A DNA stretch of 64,000 nt, taken from contig NZ_JAUSZR010000001.1 in the NCBI RefSeq assembly GCF_030817835.1, positions 3,162,001 to 3,226,000 on the forward strand, in the 5' to 3' direction. The DNA comes from Pseudarthrobacter sp. W1I19 (GTDB lineage: Bacteria > Actinomycetota > Actinomycetes > Actinomycetales > Micrococcaceae). This document shows, piece after piece, positions 45,698 to 53,545 of the stretch. A program made the position numbers and the translations under genes. Below the pieces are notes generated by a model. The model was not told the DNA's origin and ran no database searches. It saw only the letters and a program-made list of their open reading frames with translations. How positions within the stretch are numbered: position 1 is the first letter of the stretch; the number at the start of each line of letters is the position of its first letter.

Positions 45698-46173
45698 GTT
45701 CCGCCGCCCTTCGCCATCAGTGCGGACAGCCGGTCCACGGCTGCGGCCAACTCCCGGTCGCCGTCGTGGAGGGAGGGATCGCCGTCGTCTGACGCTACGG
45801 CATCCCGCGCGGTGGTGAGGCTGGCGGTGCAGCCGTCCAGGACGGAAAGCGCGTCCTGGACTGACTCCCTTTCTTCTGCGCTGCCGGGCGCCAACCGGAG
45901 CACTGAGTCCCTGCTGGTCTGCAGTTCTTTGAGTGCGTCGTCCAATGCGGTGGCGGTGGCAGCTTTGGTGAGCTTGCCCGCTGAGTCCAGCCGGACTGCG
46001 AGCTGCGCGGTGGCCATGGCGGAGTGGCTGTCCTCGACGGCTGTGAAGATGGTACCGCTTGCCCCGCCGCAGCCGGCGAGGACGGCGAGCGCGGCGAAGC
46101 AGGCGGCGCACGTCAACCGCCCCTTCAGCACTGGTCCCCACAGCACTGCGCGCCTCCAGCCTCCGGTGCTCAC
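45694..46173 (-). CDS. Putative lipoprotein heading the Nramp operon
   Basis: Up to 159 residues from ATG 46173; GTG 46131 (VLKGRLTCAACF) gives a more usual signal length. Lipobox LAGCGG follows a hydrophobic segment. The mature part is helical: TAVEDSHSAMATAQLAVRLDSAGKLTKAATATALDDALKELQTSRDSVLRL, with Cys in LDGCTASL, then an acidic end. First of four genes with 4, 4 and 14 bp overlaps. It may cooperate with the transporter at the outer membrane face; this is inferred from coupling only. Confidence 0.75.
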   Translation of the reverse strand: MSTGGWRRAVLWGPVLKGRLTCAACFAALAVLAGCGGASGTIFTAVEDSHSAMATAQLAVRLDSAGKLTKAATATALDDALKELQTSRDSVLRLAPGSAEERESVQDALSVLDGCTASLTTARDAVASDDGDPSLHDGDRELAAAVDRLSALMAKGGGT

Positions 46174-46422
46174 CCGGTGGTTTTAGCGCCCCTCAGCAAA
46201 CCGCCGAATTAGTTGCCTTGAGCTAGGTATAGCACCCCGGGGACGCATGTGGCTGCGATTGAGCCAGGGAAGTTTTTGATGGCCAGGGGGAGCATCGTCC
46301 AGCCACAAAATTCTTTGGCAACAACCCATCCCGGGCGCCTTGGACCGCGAATAGCTGGCATAAGCACATGGGTCGGCAGGACGGGCTGATCCATACAAAC
46401 AGATCGCATTCAGGAGATCACC

Positions 46423-46875
46423 ATGGCAACACACACCAGCACCGGCATGGCAGCACGCACCAACGTCCAGAAGGCATCGATTGCTGTGGGGGCGGTGTTC
46501 CTGCTGGTTGGCGTCCTGGGCTTCGTTCCGGGCATCACAAGCAACTTCGACCAGCTGCACATCGCCGGCCACCACTCCGAGGCCATGCTGCTGGGCCTCT
46601 TCCAGGTCTCGGCCCTGCACAACATCGTCCACCTGCTCTTCGGCGCAGCGGGCATCGCACTGGCCAGGACTGCCGCCGGCGCCCGCTCATTCCTGCTCTA
46701 CGGCGGGGTCATCTACCTGGTCCTGTTCATCTACGGCCTGGTGGTCCCCCAGGATTCCGCCGGCAACTTCGTGCCCCTCAACGGCTTCGACAACATCCTG
46801 CACCTGCTGCTCGGCGTGGGGATGATCGCCCTGGCCGTGATCCTCACCAAGGGCCGCACCACAACACGCGCCTAG
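46423..46875 (+). CDS. DUF4383 membrane protein (copy 2)
   Basis: 150 residues with AGGAG before ATG 46423. Four membrane segments aligned to the copy at 12272: AVGAVFLLVGVLGFVPGIT, AMLLGLFQVSALHNIVHLLFGAAGIAL, LLYGGVIYLVLFIYGLVV and NILHLLLGVGMIALAVIL. His residues in LHNIVHLL and ILHLLLG differ from copy 1, which has LLNIVQLA and THLALG. Function unknown. Confidence 0.88.
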   Translation: MATHTSTGMAARTNVQKASIAVGAVFLLVGVLGFVPGITSNFDQLHIAGHHSEAMLLGLFQVSALHNIVHLLFGAAGIALARTAAGARSFLLYGGVIYLVLFIYGLVVPQDSAGNFVPLNGFDNILHLLLGVGMIALAVILTKGRTTTRA

Positions 46876-46978
46876 ACGTCCCCGCGGCAACCCGCCGCAT
46901 CCGCACCAGTTCCTGGCCCCGGCCGCAGCTTCCGCTGCCGCCGGGGCCATTCACGTTCCGGACGCCTGGCGGCAGGCG

Positions 46979-46984
46979 TAGCAT
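46979..46984 (+). promoter_or_regulatory. Candidate -10 element (TAGCAT) for a leaderless hydrolase gene
   Basis: TAGCAT fits TANNNT and lies 7 nt before ATG 46992; CCTCCCC in between has no ribosome-site character. Confidence 0.4.
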
Positions 46985-46991
46985 CCTCCCC

Positions 46992-47759
46992 ATGGAACCA
47001 GTTCGGGCCATCCTTCTACCCGGGAGCGTGCTTCCCGCCCAGCCGGCGTACGGCGCGCTGATTGATGCTTTGGGGCCGGAGGTCCAGGCCGCCGCCAAGG
47101 ACCTGGAACTCTACGCCGGCGACGCTCCCCCGCCCGGCTGGAGCCTGGACACCGAGATCGAAGGCGTCCTGCGCGAAGCGGACGCACGGGGCTGGGACAC
47201 GTTCCACCTGGTGGGGTATTCGGGCGGCGGATCGGCCGCTTTGGCCTTCACCGCCAAGCACGGCGGGCGCCTGCTCAGCCTGGCCCTGCTGGAGCCGGCG
47301 TGGGCAGGGAGCTGGGACTGGAGTCCCGCCCATGCTCAGCTATGGAAGCAGTATGACCGGCTGGACACACTGCCGCCGCAGGAGTTTATGCCCGCGTTTA
47401 TGCGGCTGGGAGTTAAGCCCGACGTCGTCCTGCCGCCACCGCCGCCGGGTCCCCCGCCGCCGTGGATGGCAAAGCGCCCCGGTGGCATCAGGGCATTCGT
47501 CGAAACCTTCAAGTCCTATGATCTTGACCGTTCGCCGCTGGCCGCTTTCACCAGGCCGGTGCTCTTTATCCTTGGCGGGCTGAGCAACCCTGACGACTAC
47601 GCGGACAATGCGGAGCGCCTTACCAGGGTCTTCCCGGACTTCCGGCTTGAAGTATTTCCGCAGCGGCACCACTTCGACCCGCCGCACAGGATGGAGCCGG
47701 GCCGCGTTGCGGAATTGCTGCGGGAGCACTGGGAGCGGGCGGAGGGCAGGGCCGCATAG
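46992..47759 (+). CDS. Alpha/beta-hydrolase-fold protein
   Basis: 255 residues from ATG 46992; the longer frame upstream runs antisense to or out of frame with the DUF4383 gene. Nucleophile elbow GYSGGG, a Ser-type motif in FHLVGYSGGGSAALAFT, Asp in GLSNPDDY, and His near RHHFDPPHR at the C-terminus. A Pro-rich insert (PPPPPGPPPPW) interrupts the cap. It has no recognised substrate. It is convergent with the phosphoesterase gene. Confidence 0.85.
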   Translation: MEPVRAILLPGSVLPAQPAYGALIDALGPEVQAAAKDLELYAGDAPPPGWSLDTEIEGVLREADARGWDTFHLVGYSGGGSAALAFTAKHGGRLLSLALLEPAWAGSWDWSPAHAQLWKQYDRLDTLPPQEFMPAFMRLGVKPDVVLPPPPPGPPPPWMAKRPGGIRAFVETFKSYDLDRSPLAAFTRPVLFILGGLSNPDDYADNAERLTRVFPDFRLEVFPQRHHFDPPHRMEPGRVAELLREHWERAEGRAA

Positions 47760-47773
47760 CCGGAGTGGGACAG

Positions 47774-48769
47774 CTACGGTTTGGAACGCGTACCCGAGTC
47801 CGTGCTTGTCCCGGTTGTTGGCACGAAGTTCCAGTCGAAGGACCCGTCCCCGTGCAGCGTCAGCCGAAGGAACCCGTGGGTGTCGCTGAACCGCTTCTCG
47901 ATGTACCGCGGACTGCTGATGAAGGACCGGAGGCTGGTGCCGCCCGTTGAAACCTGGAACGCCGTCATCCCGTCATCAACGCACCGGTCCGCGTTGTTCA
48001 CCGGGCATGACCTCTCGTAGTTGTGTTGTGACGCCGACAGGGTCAGGCGGACCCGGTGCTTCCACATGACGTCGACCCACGGCTTGTGGTCGGCGGCCCG
48101 CTCATGCTGGTCCGTGTTCGAGGTGAAATACGGTTCGTGGTACACCACGGCCAGGTGCTTGCCGGCCTCCTTGGCAGCAGCGAGGTCCTTGTCCAGCCAG
48201 GTGGTCAGCTCCCGGGCCCGCTTGGGGTTGTACTCCCACTGCGCGGAGGACAGGAATGCGAAATGCCAGTTTCCGAAGTCCTTCGAGTACGGTTCCCCGT
48301 TCGAGATGGAACCACGCTCCTGGTTGATCGCAGCCTTCTCCGGTGACCCCGGGCACCGGCCATCCATGAAGTTGTCCAGGTCCGCATTGCGCCCGGGTTC
48401 CCAGTCATGGTTGGGGGCCGACACCCAGTACAACTTGGGCAGCGTGCCGCCCCACAGCGGCTTCCAGTAGTCCACGTAGTCTTTGCAGCGCGCGGTGCTG
48501 TACTGAAAGTCCCCGAGCCCCAGGAAAGCGTCAATCTCGTTGTTCTCCACGAGCCGGGTGATCTCCGCACCGTTCCGGCCTGACGGGCTGTCCGGGTCAA
48601 CATTCCCAGCGTCGTTCATGTCGCCCACAGCGGCGATGCGGACATCAGGCACAGGAGACGGGGGCGGCTCCGGAGTGCCGGTGCACCCCGCGGCTGAGAA
48701 CGCCAGAAGGGCTGCGAAGATTGCCGCCGCACCCCGGAGGGATCTGCGGCGAGGGACTGCTGACTCCAA
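47774..48769 (-). CDS. Secreted metallophosphoesterase (purple acid phosphatase-like), lipoprotein
   Basis: About 331 residues if started at TTG 48769, which has GAAGGGGG six bases upstream; ATG 48823 would give an unusually long signal. Hydrophobic stretch AAAIFAALLAFSAAGC contains a lipobox. Metallophosphatase motifs: AAVGDMND, GLGDFQY, NHDWE, YHEPYFTSNTD and SASQHNYERSCP. This is the calcineurin-like phosphoesterase pattern, close to acid phosphatase type 7. It should act outside the cell on phosphate esters. Confidence 0.86.
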   Translation of the reverse strand: MESAVPRRRSLRGAAAIFAALLAFSAAGCTGTPEPPPSPVPDVRIAAVGDMNDAGNVDPDSPSGRNGAEITRLVENNEIDAFLGLGDFQYSTARCKDYVDYWKPLWGGTLPKLYWVSAPNHDWEPGRNADLDNFMDGRCPGSPEKAAINQERGSISNGEPYSKDFGNWHFAFLSSAQWEYNPKRARELTTWLDKDLAAAKEAGKHLAVVYHEPYFTSNTDQHERAADHKPWVDVMWKHRVRLTLSASQHNYERSCPVNNADRCVDDGMTAFQVSTGGTSLRSFISSPRYIEKRFSDTHGFLRLTLHGDGSFDWNFVPTTGTSTDSGTRSKP

Positions 48770-48898
48770 CCGATACCCCCTTCGAGAAGCCGAACCGAAG
48801 CCTGGCGCGTGAACGACAGCCAAGGTCAGGCACCTTCAGTATTCCTCAGGCGACATTCCCATGCACGGACTGGCTGTCAAGGCGCGCCGGGCTTAGGC

Positions 48899-49197
48899 AA
48901 CACCACTACCGGGGCCGCGGCTACCAACGCTGCCATCGCCTCCAGGTCTTTTCCTCTACGTCATCGGCCTCGCCAATCTCAAAGGGCTGCTTGGTGCCTT
49001 GAGAAGGCAGGCCCGTCCCCGGGCAAGCCATGGCGAGGAAACATTGCCCGCAGTCAGAACGCCGGCAAGCATGCTGCTGGCCCGAACGTCATGGGTGGTG
49101 GACAAGCTACAACGCCGTGGTCACGGGCATAGTGGTCGCGGCCGCCTTCGCGGTCGGTTCCTTGCAGCTGGCGTCAGTCGTGGCAGGCGCCGCCTGA
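48899..49197 (+). pseudogene. Decayed membrane-protein gene, possibly SPW-repeat type
   Basis: In the 560-bp gap between the phosphoesterase and the GntR gene, three frames hold membrane-like pieces in order: TTTGAAATNAAIAS (48899, frame 2), GLFLYVIGLANLKGLLGAL (frame 3), and WWTSYNAVVTGIVVAAAFAVG to a stop at 49195 (frame 1). Two pieces share an NAxxxG-hydrophobic pattern seen in SPW-repeat proteins. Frameshifts separate them. The rest of the gap shows nothing. Low confidence in the family. Confidence 0.33.
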
Positions 49198-49266
49198 CTT
49201 CGGCTGCCCGGCATCTACCTGCACCAGGCGAGCGCTGTCCCGTAATTCCGCGCCAGGGCAGTCCTG

Positions 49267-49297
49267 TTGTCCAACAAACCCGTCACACCGGTAGGCT
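49267..49297 (+). promoter_or_regulatory. Candidate promoter and TTGT-N3-ACAA palindrome before the GntR gene
   Basis: TTGTCC (49267-49272) and TAGGCT (49292-49297) are 19 bp apart. The -35 lies in TTGTCCAACAA (49267-49277), an inverted repeat matching TTGTTATACAA in front of ribokinase (55035-55045). Confidence 0.45.
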
Positions 49298-49329
49298 GGA
49301 AATCCCAGACCCACGAAGCGAGGCAAAAC

Positions 49330-50113
49330 GTGCACCAGGACGCCGCCCGGTTCCTGTCCCAGCCGGTGGCCGCCCAGCCCGGCTCCCCCCTCCGCGTGGC
49401 GGTGTACTCCCGGATCGCCGAAGCCATCCGCAACGGCCTCCTCACGCCCGGCTCCATGATCCCCACCGAAACCGAACTCGGGGCGGACATGAAAGGTCAG
49501 CCGCACAGTGGTCCGCGAAGCCCTCATGCTGCTCGAGGAGGACGGGCTCATCAGGGCGAGGCGCGGCGTCGGCCGTTTCGTCTCGGACACCCTCCCCCGC
49601 ATCGGCATCGAACGCATCCGCCCCTTCGAGGAAGTCCTCGGCACTGCCGGACAACAGCTCGAGGTCAAGCGCGTCCAGGTGGTGCGCCAGCCCGCGTCCG
49701 AGTTCGCCGCACCGGGCGTCGGCGTCGAGCCGGGCACCGACTGCTGGCTCTGGGAGTCCGTCCTGATCCGCGACGGCGAGGCCATCGCCCACCTGCAGGA
49801 AAACATCTCCGCCCAGCCTGTCAGCCTCGGCACCAGCCCTGCCGCGCCTTTGGACATAGAGGACGACGGCGGCAGTACTTTGCTTGCCTCCCTCAACAAA
49901 CAGCTGGGCCGGCTGCCCGGGCCGGGCGAGTGCCAGATCAGCCTGAGCCAGGTGGGGCCCAGCCGCGCCAAGCTGCTGGACCTCCGCCCGTCCGATCCTG
50001 TGCTGGTCCTCACCCAGTACGTCAGGTACGGCAACCGGCCGTTCTACCTGGCCAAGTGCCTGGTGGCCGGCCGGGCCGGGCACATCTCCGTGATGCAGTC
50101 CCTCCAGTCCTGA
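49330..50113 (+). pseudogene. GntR/HutC-family regulator (UTRA) with a single-base frameshift
   Basis: GTG 49330 opens VHQDAARFL and the GntR winged helix RVAVYSRIAEAIRNGLLTPGSMIPTETELGADMK in frame 1. At 49491-49496 the sequence reads GAAAGG; deleting one A restores KVSRTVVREALMLLEEDGLIRARRGVGRFVS in frame 2, which continues through a UTRA ligand domain to the stop at 50113. Everything else is intact, so this is a recent frameshift or a sequencing error in AAA. If real, the second half could only be made as a fragment without the first helices. See finding on shared operator motif. Confidence 0.85.
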
Positions 50114-50156
50114 CGGACACTGGCGTCCGCGTCTTTTAACCGGGGGCGGAACTGCA

Positions 50157-51380
50157 CTAGGTTCCAGCCGCATACACGCGGACCCAGTCCACCCGCATCT
50201 CGCCGGGGCCATCAGGAGTGCCGTCCGGGAACCAGTCCAGTTGCAGTGTCTGGTGCATCGACGCCGGAGGCTGGTGCGCGGGGTCGGTGTCCTCAAACCA
50301 CTTCACGCCATCGACGTAGCCCACCATCCCGTACGGTGACCAGTCAACGGCGTAGTTGTGGAACTGGGAAATGTCCAGAATCATGGACCCTGACGTCTGC
50401 GAGTTCGAGCATCCATAGTGGTGGAAGAACTTGAGCAGGTTCCAGTCACCGGTGGTTTCCGCGTAGTCGATCTCGCCTTCACATGGCCAGTTTCCACTGT
50501 CCGGCCACAGAAGGGACACAAAACGGTATTCGTTGTCACCGGACCCCGCGGCACGGATCTCCCACCGCCCATACTTCTGGCGTGCGAACTTGGCGGACAT
50601 GCCGGCGGTAGTGCCGTCCGGTGTCCCGGTGATGACCATCGTGGAACCATTCACGGCAGCCTGCTGCGGACTCCGGATACCGTTACCTCCGTGCCCAAGA
50701 CTGTTGTAGACGTTCCACTTCGTGGCGTCCGGTGCACCTGCGTAATTGAACTCGTCGCCGGCAACAGGGGCGCCCCAGCCATGGAGCACCGCGGCCTCGG
50801 TGGAGGAAACCGTGTCAGGCGCGGTGGTCACCACCAGCTGTGGCCGCAGGGCGGTAGCCGGGGATTCCTTCGACTTAAACCCGATCCACTTTTGCGCGTT
50901 GCTTTCCAGCTTGAAGTTCTGTTCGCCTCCTTTTGCGCTGACGCCCTTGGTCACGTCCCATTCAACCCAGGAGCCCGTACGGAAGCCTCCGGCTCTCCCC
51001 AGCCATGTCCCGGCCGCCGGTGCGTTATTCCAGGTGAGTCCCCGTTCGGTCCAGCCCCCGGATGTGGTGTAAACATCCACAAACTGGGTGGACGTCGTGG
51101 ACGCCTCAGAATATGCCCGCAGTTTGGCCGAAACAACGTGCTCGCCGGCAGGAACCGGAACGTTGAACCGCACGAATGCATGCCGCCAGATGCCCGCGCG
51201 GCCCTCTGTGGACACGCGGGCGCTGGTCCCGAAGTTCGTCGCCGGCCTGTCCCGCTGAGTGTAGGTGTCCATGGTGGCCACCGAGGTGCTTGTTGCCGCG
51301 TTTGCCGTTGTGGGCGCCATGATGGCGAACCCAACCAGCAGAAGGGAGGAGGCAATGGCCAGGCATCTACGCCGGAACAT
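50157..51380 (-). CDS. Secreted GH16 beta-glucanase with N-terminal DNRLRE domain
   Basis: About 407 residues from ATG 51380 (MFRRRCLAIASSLLL); in-frame starts at 51461 and 51530 are possible but would bury the signal peptide. Signal core SSLLLVGFAIM, cleavage near ANA-ATS. A DNRLRE/CBM-like beta domain (about 30-180: RHAFVRFNVPVPAGEHVVSAKLRAYS, TWNNAP) precedes a GH16 domain containing the catalytic EIDYAE motif in PCEGEIDYAETTGDW and YAVDWSPYGMVGYVDGV. It probably cleaves a beta-glucan (laminarin or lichenan) outside the cell. Confidence 0.9.
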   Translation of the reverse strand: MFRRRCLAIASSLLLVGFAIMAPTTANAATSTSVATMDTYTQRDRPATNFGTSARVSTEGRAGIWRHAFVRFNVPVPAGEHVVSAKLRAYSEASTTSTQFVDVYTTSGGWTERGLTWNNAPAAGTWLGRAGGFRTGSWVEWDVTKGVSAKGGEQNFKLESNAQKWIGFKSKESPATALRPQLVVTTAPDTVSSTEAAVLHGWGAPVAGDEFNYAGAPDATKWNVYNSLGHGGNGIRSPQQAAVNGSTMVITGTPDGTTAGMSAKFARQKYGRWEIRAAGSGDNEYRFVSLLWPDSGNWPCEGEIDYAETTGDWNLLKFFHHYGCSNSQTSGSMILDISQFHNYAVDWSPYGMVGYVDGVKWFEDTDPAHQPPASMHQTLQLDWFPDGTPDGPGEMRVDWVRVYAAGT

Positions 51381-51752
51381 CAACCCGCCGCCTGACAAGG
51401 CTGAAGATCCTGTCAGACCCCGAGGAAGGGGGTTTGCGAAGCCAGCGGACGGAGCATTCATTTTGATCGCTGTTTCTACTGGGGATTTAAAGCATCGAAC
51501 TGGATAAAGCGATGATCGGCCCAGTAACAATCATGCAAATGCCAGCTATGCAAAGCGTAGGCGGGTGCGAAAAGGTGCGCAATCAATCCCCTATACCCAA
51601 TTCCTGGGAGTGATTAAATCCCTGTACCGGACAGTGAAATGTACTTACGCCCCCACCAGTCCGGGGCCCATTGTGCCCCGGTAGGGGCAGCGGCTACGAT
51701 GCTGGCGGGGAGAGGGCCTGGTCTGTCATGACGAGCGCAAAGGGGCCCACCA
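51381..51752. promoter_or_regulatory. Divergent intergenic region; candidate promoter of hemerythrin gene
   Basis: TTGTGC (51671-51676) and TACGAT (51695-51700) with an 18-bp spacer form a plausible plus-strand promoter. The AT-rich part at 51500-51640 likely serves the glucanase. No gene found. Confidence 0.4.
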
Positions 51753-52478
51753 ATGACCGACTTCTTCACCATGCGGCCCGGCGAGACCGCGGCTCCGCTG
51801 CCAGCCGGACCCATCCTGTGCGGCGGGACCGCCGGCATGCGGCGCATCCACCGCTTTTTCCTGTGGGCCTATGAGGAGGCGCCCGGCCTGGTGCGTTCCG
51901 CAGCGGCCGGAGACACCGCCCGTGCCGCGTACGTCGGCGACGTGCTGGGGAACTTCGACAAGGTGCTCCATATCCACCACGAAGGCGAGGACCTGCTGAT
52001 GTACCCGCCGCTGAAGGACCGGGCACCAGCCTGCGCGCTGCACGTAGGACAGATGCTCGAGCAGCACCGGCAGGTCACCCAGCGCCTCGAGAGCATCGAG
52101 CCGCTCCGCCTGCGCTGGATGCAGACGGCAGACGCCGAAACCGGCTCAGAACTCGCTGCACGCTACGAGGACCTGAAGTCTGTCCTCAACATTCACCTGC
52201 GCCGCGAAGTCACCGAGATGATGCCCGTAGTGGACAGGGTGCTGACCGAGAAGGAGATGAAAACGGCCGCGCAGCACGGCATTGATCAGCTCGACAAAAA
52301 GTTCCTGGTGGGATACCTCGGGATGGTGCTGGCCACGAATCCGCCGGCGGACCGGAGGGAAATGTTCAAGGAAATCCCCCCGCCGGTCCGCCTTGCGTAC
52401 CGCCTCTTCGGGCGCAGGCTGTACCGGAAACAGTACGCCACGCTCTTTCCCGGACGCCCGATTCCCGAGACGCTTTAG
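51753..52478 (+). CDS. Hemerythrin-domain protein
   Basis: 241 residues with an AAAGGGG site before ATG 51753. Hemerythrin HHE-type ligands appear in order: HRFFLWAYEEAP, VLHIHHEGEDLLMYPPL, HVGQMLEQHRQVTQRLE and NIHLRREVTEMMPVVD, giving the His/Glu set of a di-iron centre. A C-terminal tail of about 70 residues is specific. Could bind oxygen, NO or act in iron/oxidative-stress response. Stop overlaps that of the convergent nucleoside hydrolase gene. Confidence 0.9.
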   Translation: MTDFFTMRPGETAAPLPAGPILCGGTAGMRRIHRFFLWAYEEAPGLVRSAAAGDTARAAYVGDVLGNFDKVLHIHHEGEDLLMYPPLKDRAPACALHVGQMLEQHRQVTQRLESIEPLRLRWMQTADAETGSELAARYEDLKSVLNIHLRREVTEMMPVVDRVLTEKEMKTAAQHGIDQLDKKFLVGYLGMVLATNPPADRREMFKEIPPPVRLAYRLFGRRLYRKQYATLFPGRPIPETL

Positions 52479-53515
52479 GCGACCGACGCCGCGGCGGCGA
52501 GCGCCGCCGTCGTGGTTTCGACAGGCTCAACCACCGGGGGTACCGGCTCAACCACCGAGAAGTAGCTCAGCAGCGTCTCCACCAGGTGCGGGGCGAAGTC
52601 CTCCTCAAGCGACAACACCACCCGGCACCGCGAGCCCGCCACCGGAGGGTAGCCGGCATACAGGCCGCGCATGTCGCAGATGGTCTGGCCACGGCCCGGC
52701 CCTTCAGAGGTGTCGACGGCGGCACGCACCACAGGCGCAAGAGCGGCCTTAACAGCACCTACCGCGAGCGCTGCCGCCAGCGGATCGTGCATGGCGGAGC
52801 ACGGTCGGCCATAGATGCCCTCGTAGAACCGGAAGTAGTAGCCCAGCATCTCCCCCAGCGCCTGTGCCACAGGCGAAGAAGACGCGAGCAACTCCTGCCT
52901 GTGCGATTCCTCCAGGACAGAAGCCATGGTCACGTCCAGCGGCACCAGGGTGATGTCCCAGTCGGCGGCCAGTACCAGCGCGGCGGCCTCGGGGTCGTTG
53001 TGGATGTTGGCCTCAGCCACCGGTGTGATGTTTCCCGGAGCCAGGGCAGCCCCGCCCATCACCGTGATGGACTCCACCAGGGACGGCAGGGAAGGCTCCA
53101 GCCGGAGGGCCTCGGCGATGTTGGTCAGCGGGCCGATGGCCAGGACCTTAAGAGTGCCAGGGTACAAACGGGCCAACCGGACCAGCATCTCAGCCGCGGA
53201 TTCCTCCACAACCGGAGCAGCCGCCGTCGTCAGCGCAACCTCGCCGATCCCGTTACCGCCATGCACCCACGGCGTCCCGCCGCCGAAGGAACCGGCGAGG
53301 GGATCGTGCGCGCCGAGCGCCACGGGGATGTGGGCGTGGCCGGCGAGCTGGAGCAGGTCCAGGGTGTTGCGGGCGCCGACGGCGGCACTGACGTTGCCGC
53401 TGACGGTCCCGATGCCCACCACCTCGGCGGTGGGGGCGGCCAGCAGGTAGGCCAGGGCGAGGGCGTCGTCGATTCCGGTATCGCAGTCGAGGTAGAACGG
53501 GGAGGTGGCGGTCAT
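52475..53515 (-). CDS. Nucleoside hydrolase (inosine-uridine type) with repeat-encoded tail
   Basis: 346 residues. The calcium/catalytic motif DCDTGIDDALALAYLL, IGPLTNIAEAL, VMGGAALAPGNITPVAEANIHNDPEAA and HDPLAAALAVG are intact. It splits purine or pyrimidine nucleosides to ribose and base. The last 25 or so residues, including VVEPVPPVVEPVETTT, are encoded by the dispersed repeat read in antisense and are not part of the family. Ribokinase and an MFS transporter follow, making a nucleoside/ribose use module. Confidence 0.93.
   Translation of the reverse strand: MTATSPFYLDCDTGIDDALALAYLLAAPTAEVVGIGTVSGNVSAAVGARNTLDLLQLAGHAHIPVALGAHDPLAGSFGGGTPWVHGGNGIGEVALTTAAAPVVEESAAEMLVRLARLYPGTLKVLAIGPLTNIAEALRLEPSLPSLVESITVMGGAALAPGNITPVAEANIHNDPEAAALVLAADWDITLVPLDVTMASVLEESHRQELLASSSPVAQALGEMLGYYFRFYEGIYGRPCSAMHDPLAAALAVGAVKAALAPVVRAAVDTSEGPGRGQTICDMRGLYAGYPPVAGSRCRVVLSLEEDFAPHLVETLLSYFSVVEPVPPVVEPVETTTAALAAAASVA
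52512..52559. repeat. Dispersed repeat, two copies inside the nucleoside hydrolase gene
   Basis: The complement of GGTTGAGCCTGTCGAAAC (52512-52533) and a shorter copy GGCTCAACCACCGAG (52545-52559) lie in frame within the coding tail. Confidence 0.85.
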
Positions 53516-53545
53516 GGCGGTGGTTCTCTTTCGGTTGAAGCGGGG

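Noticed and set aside
48999..49766. 255-codon plus-strand ORF across the gap and the GntR gene
   Set aside because: It is out of frame with the recognised GntR domains and Arg/Pro/Ser-rich; not a real product.
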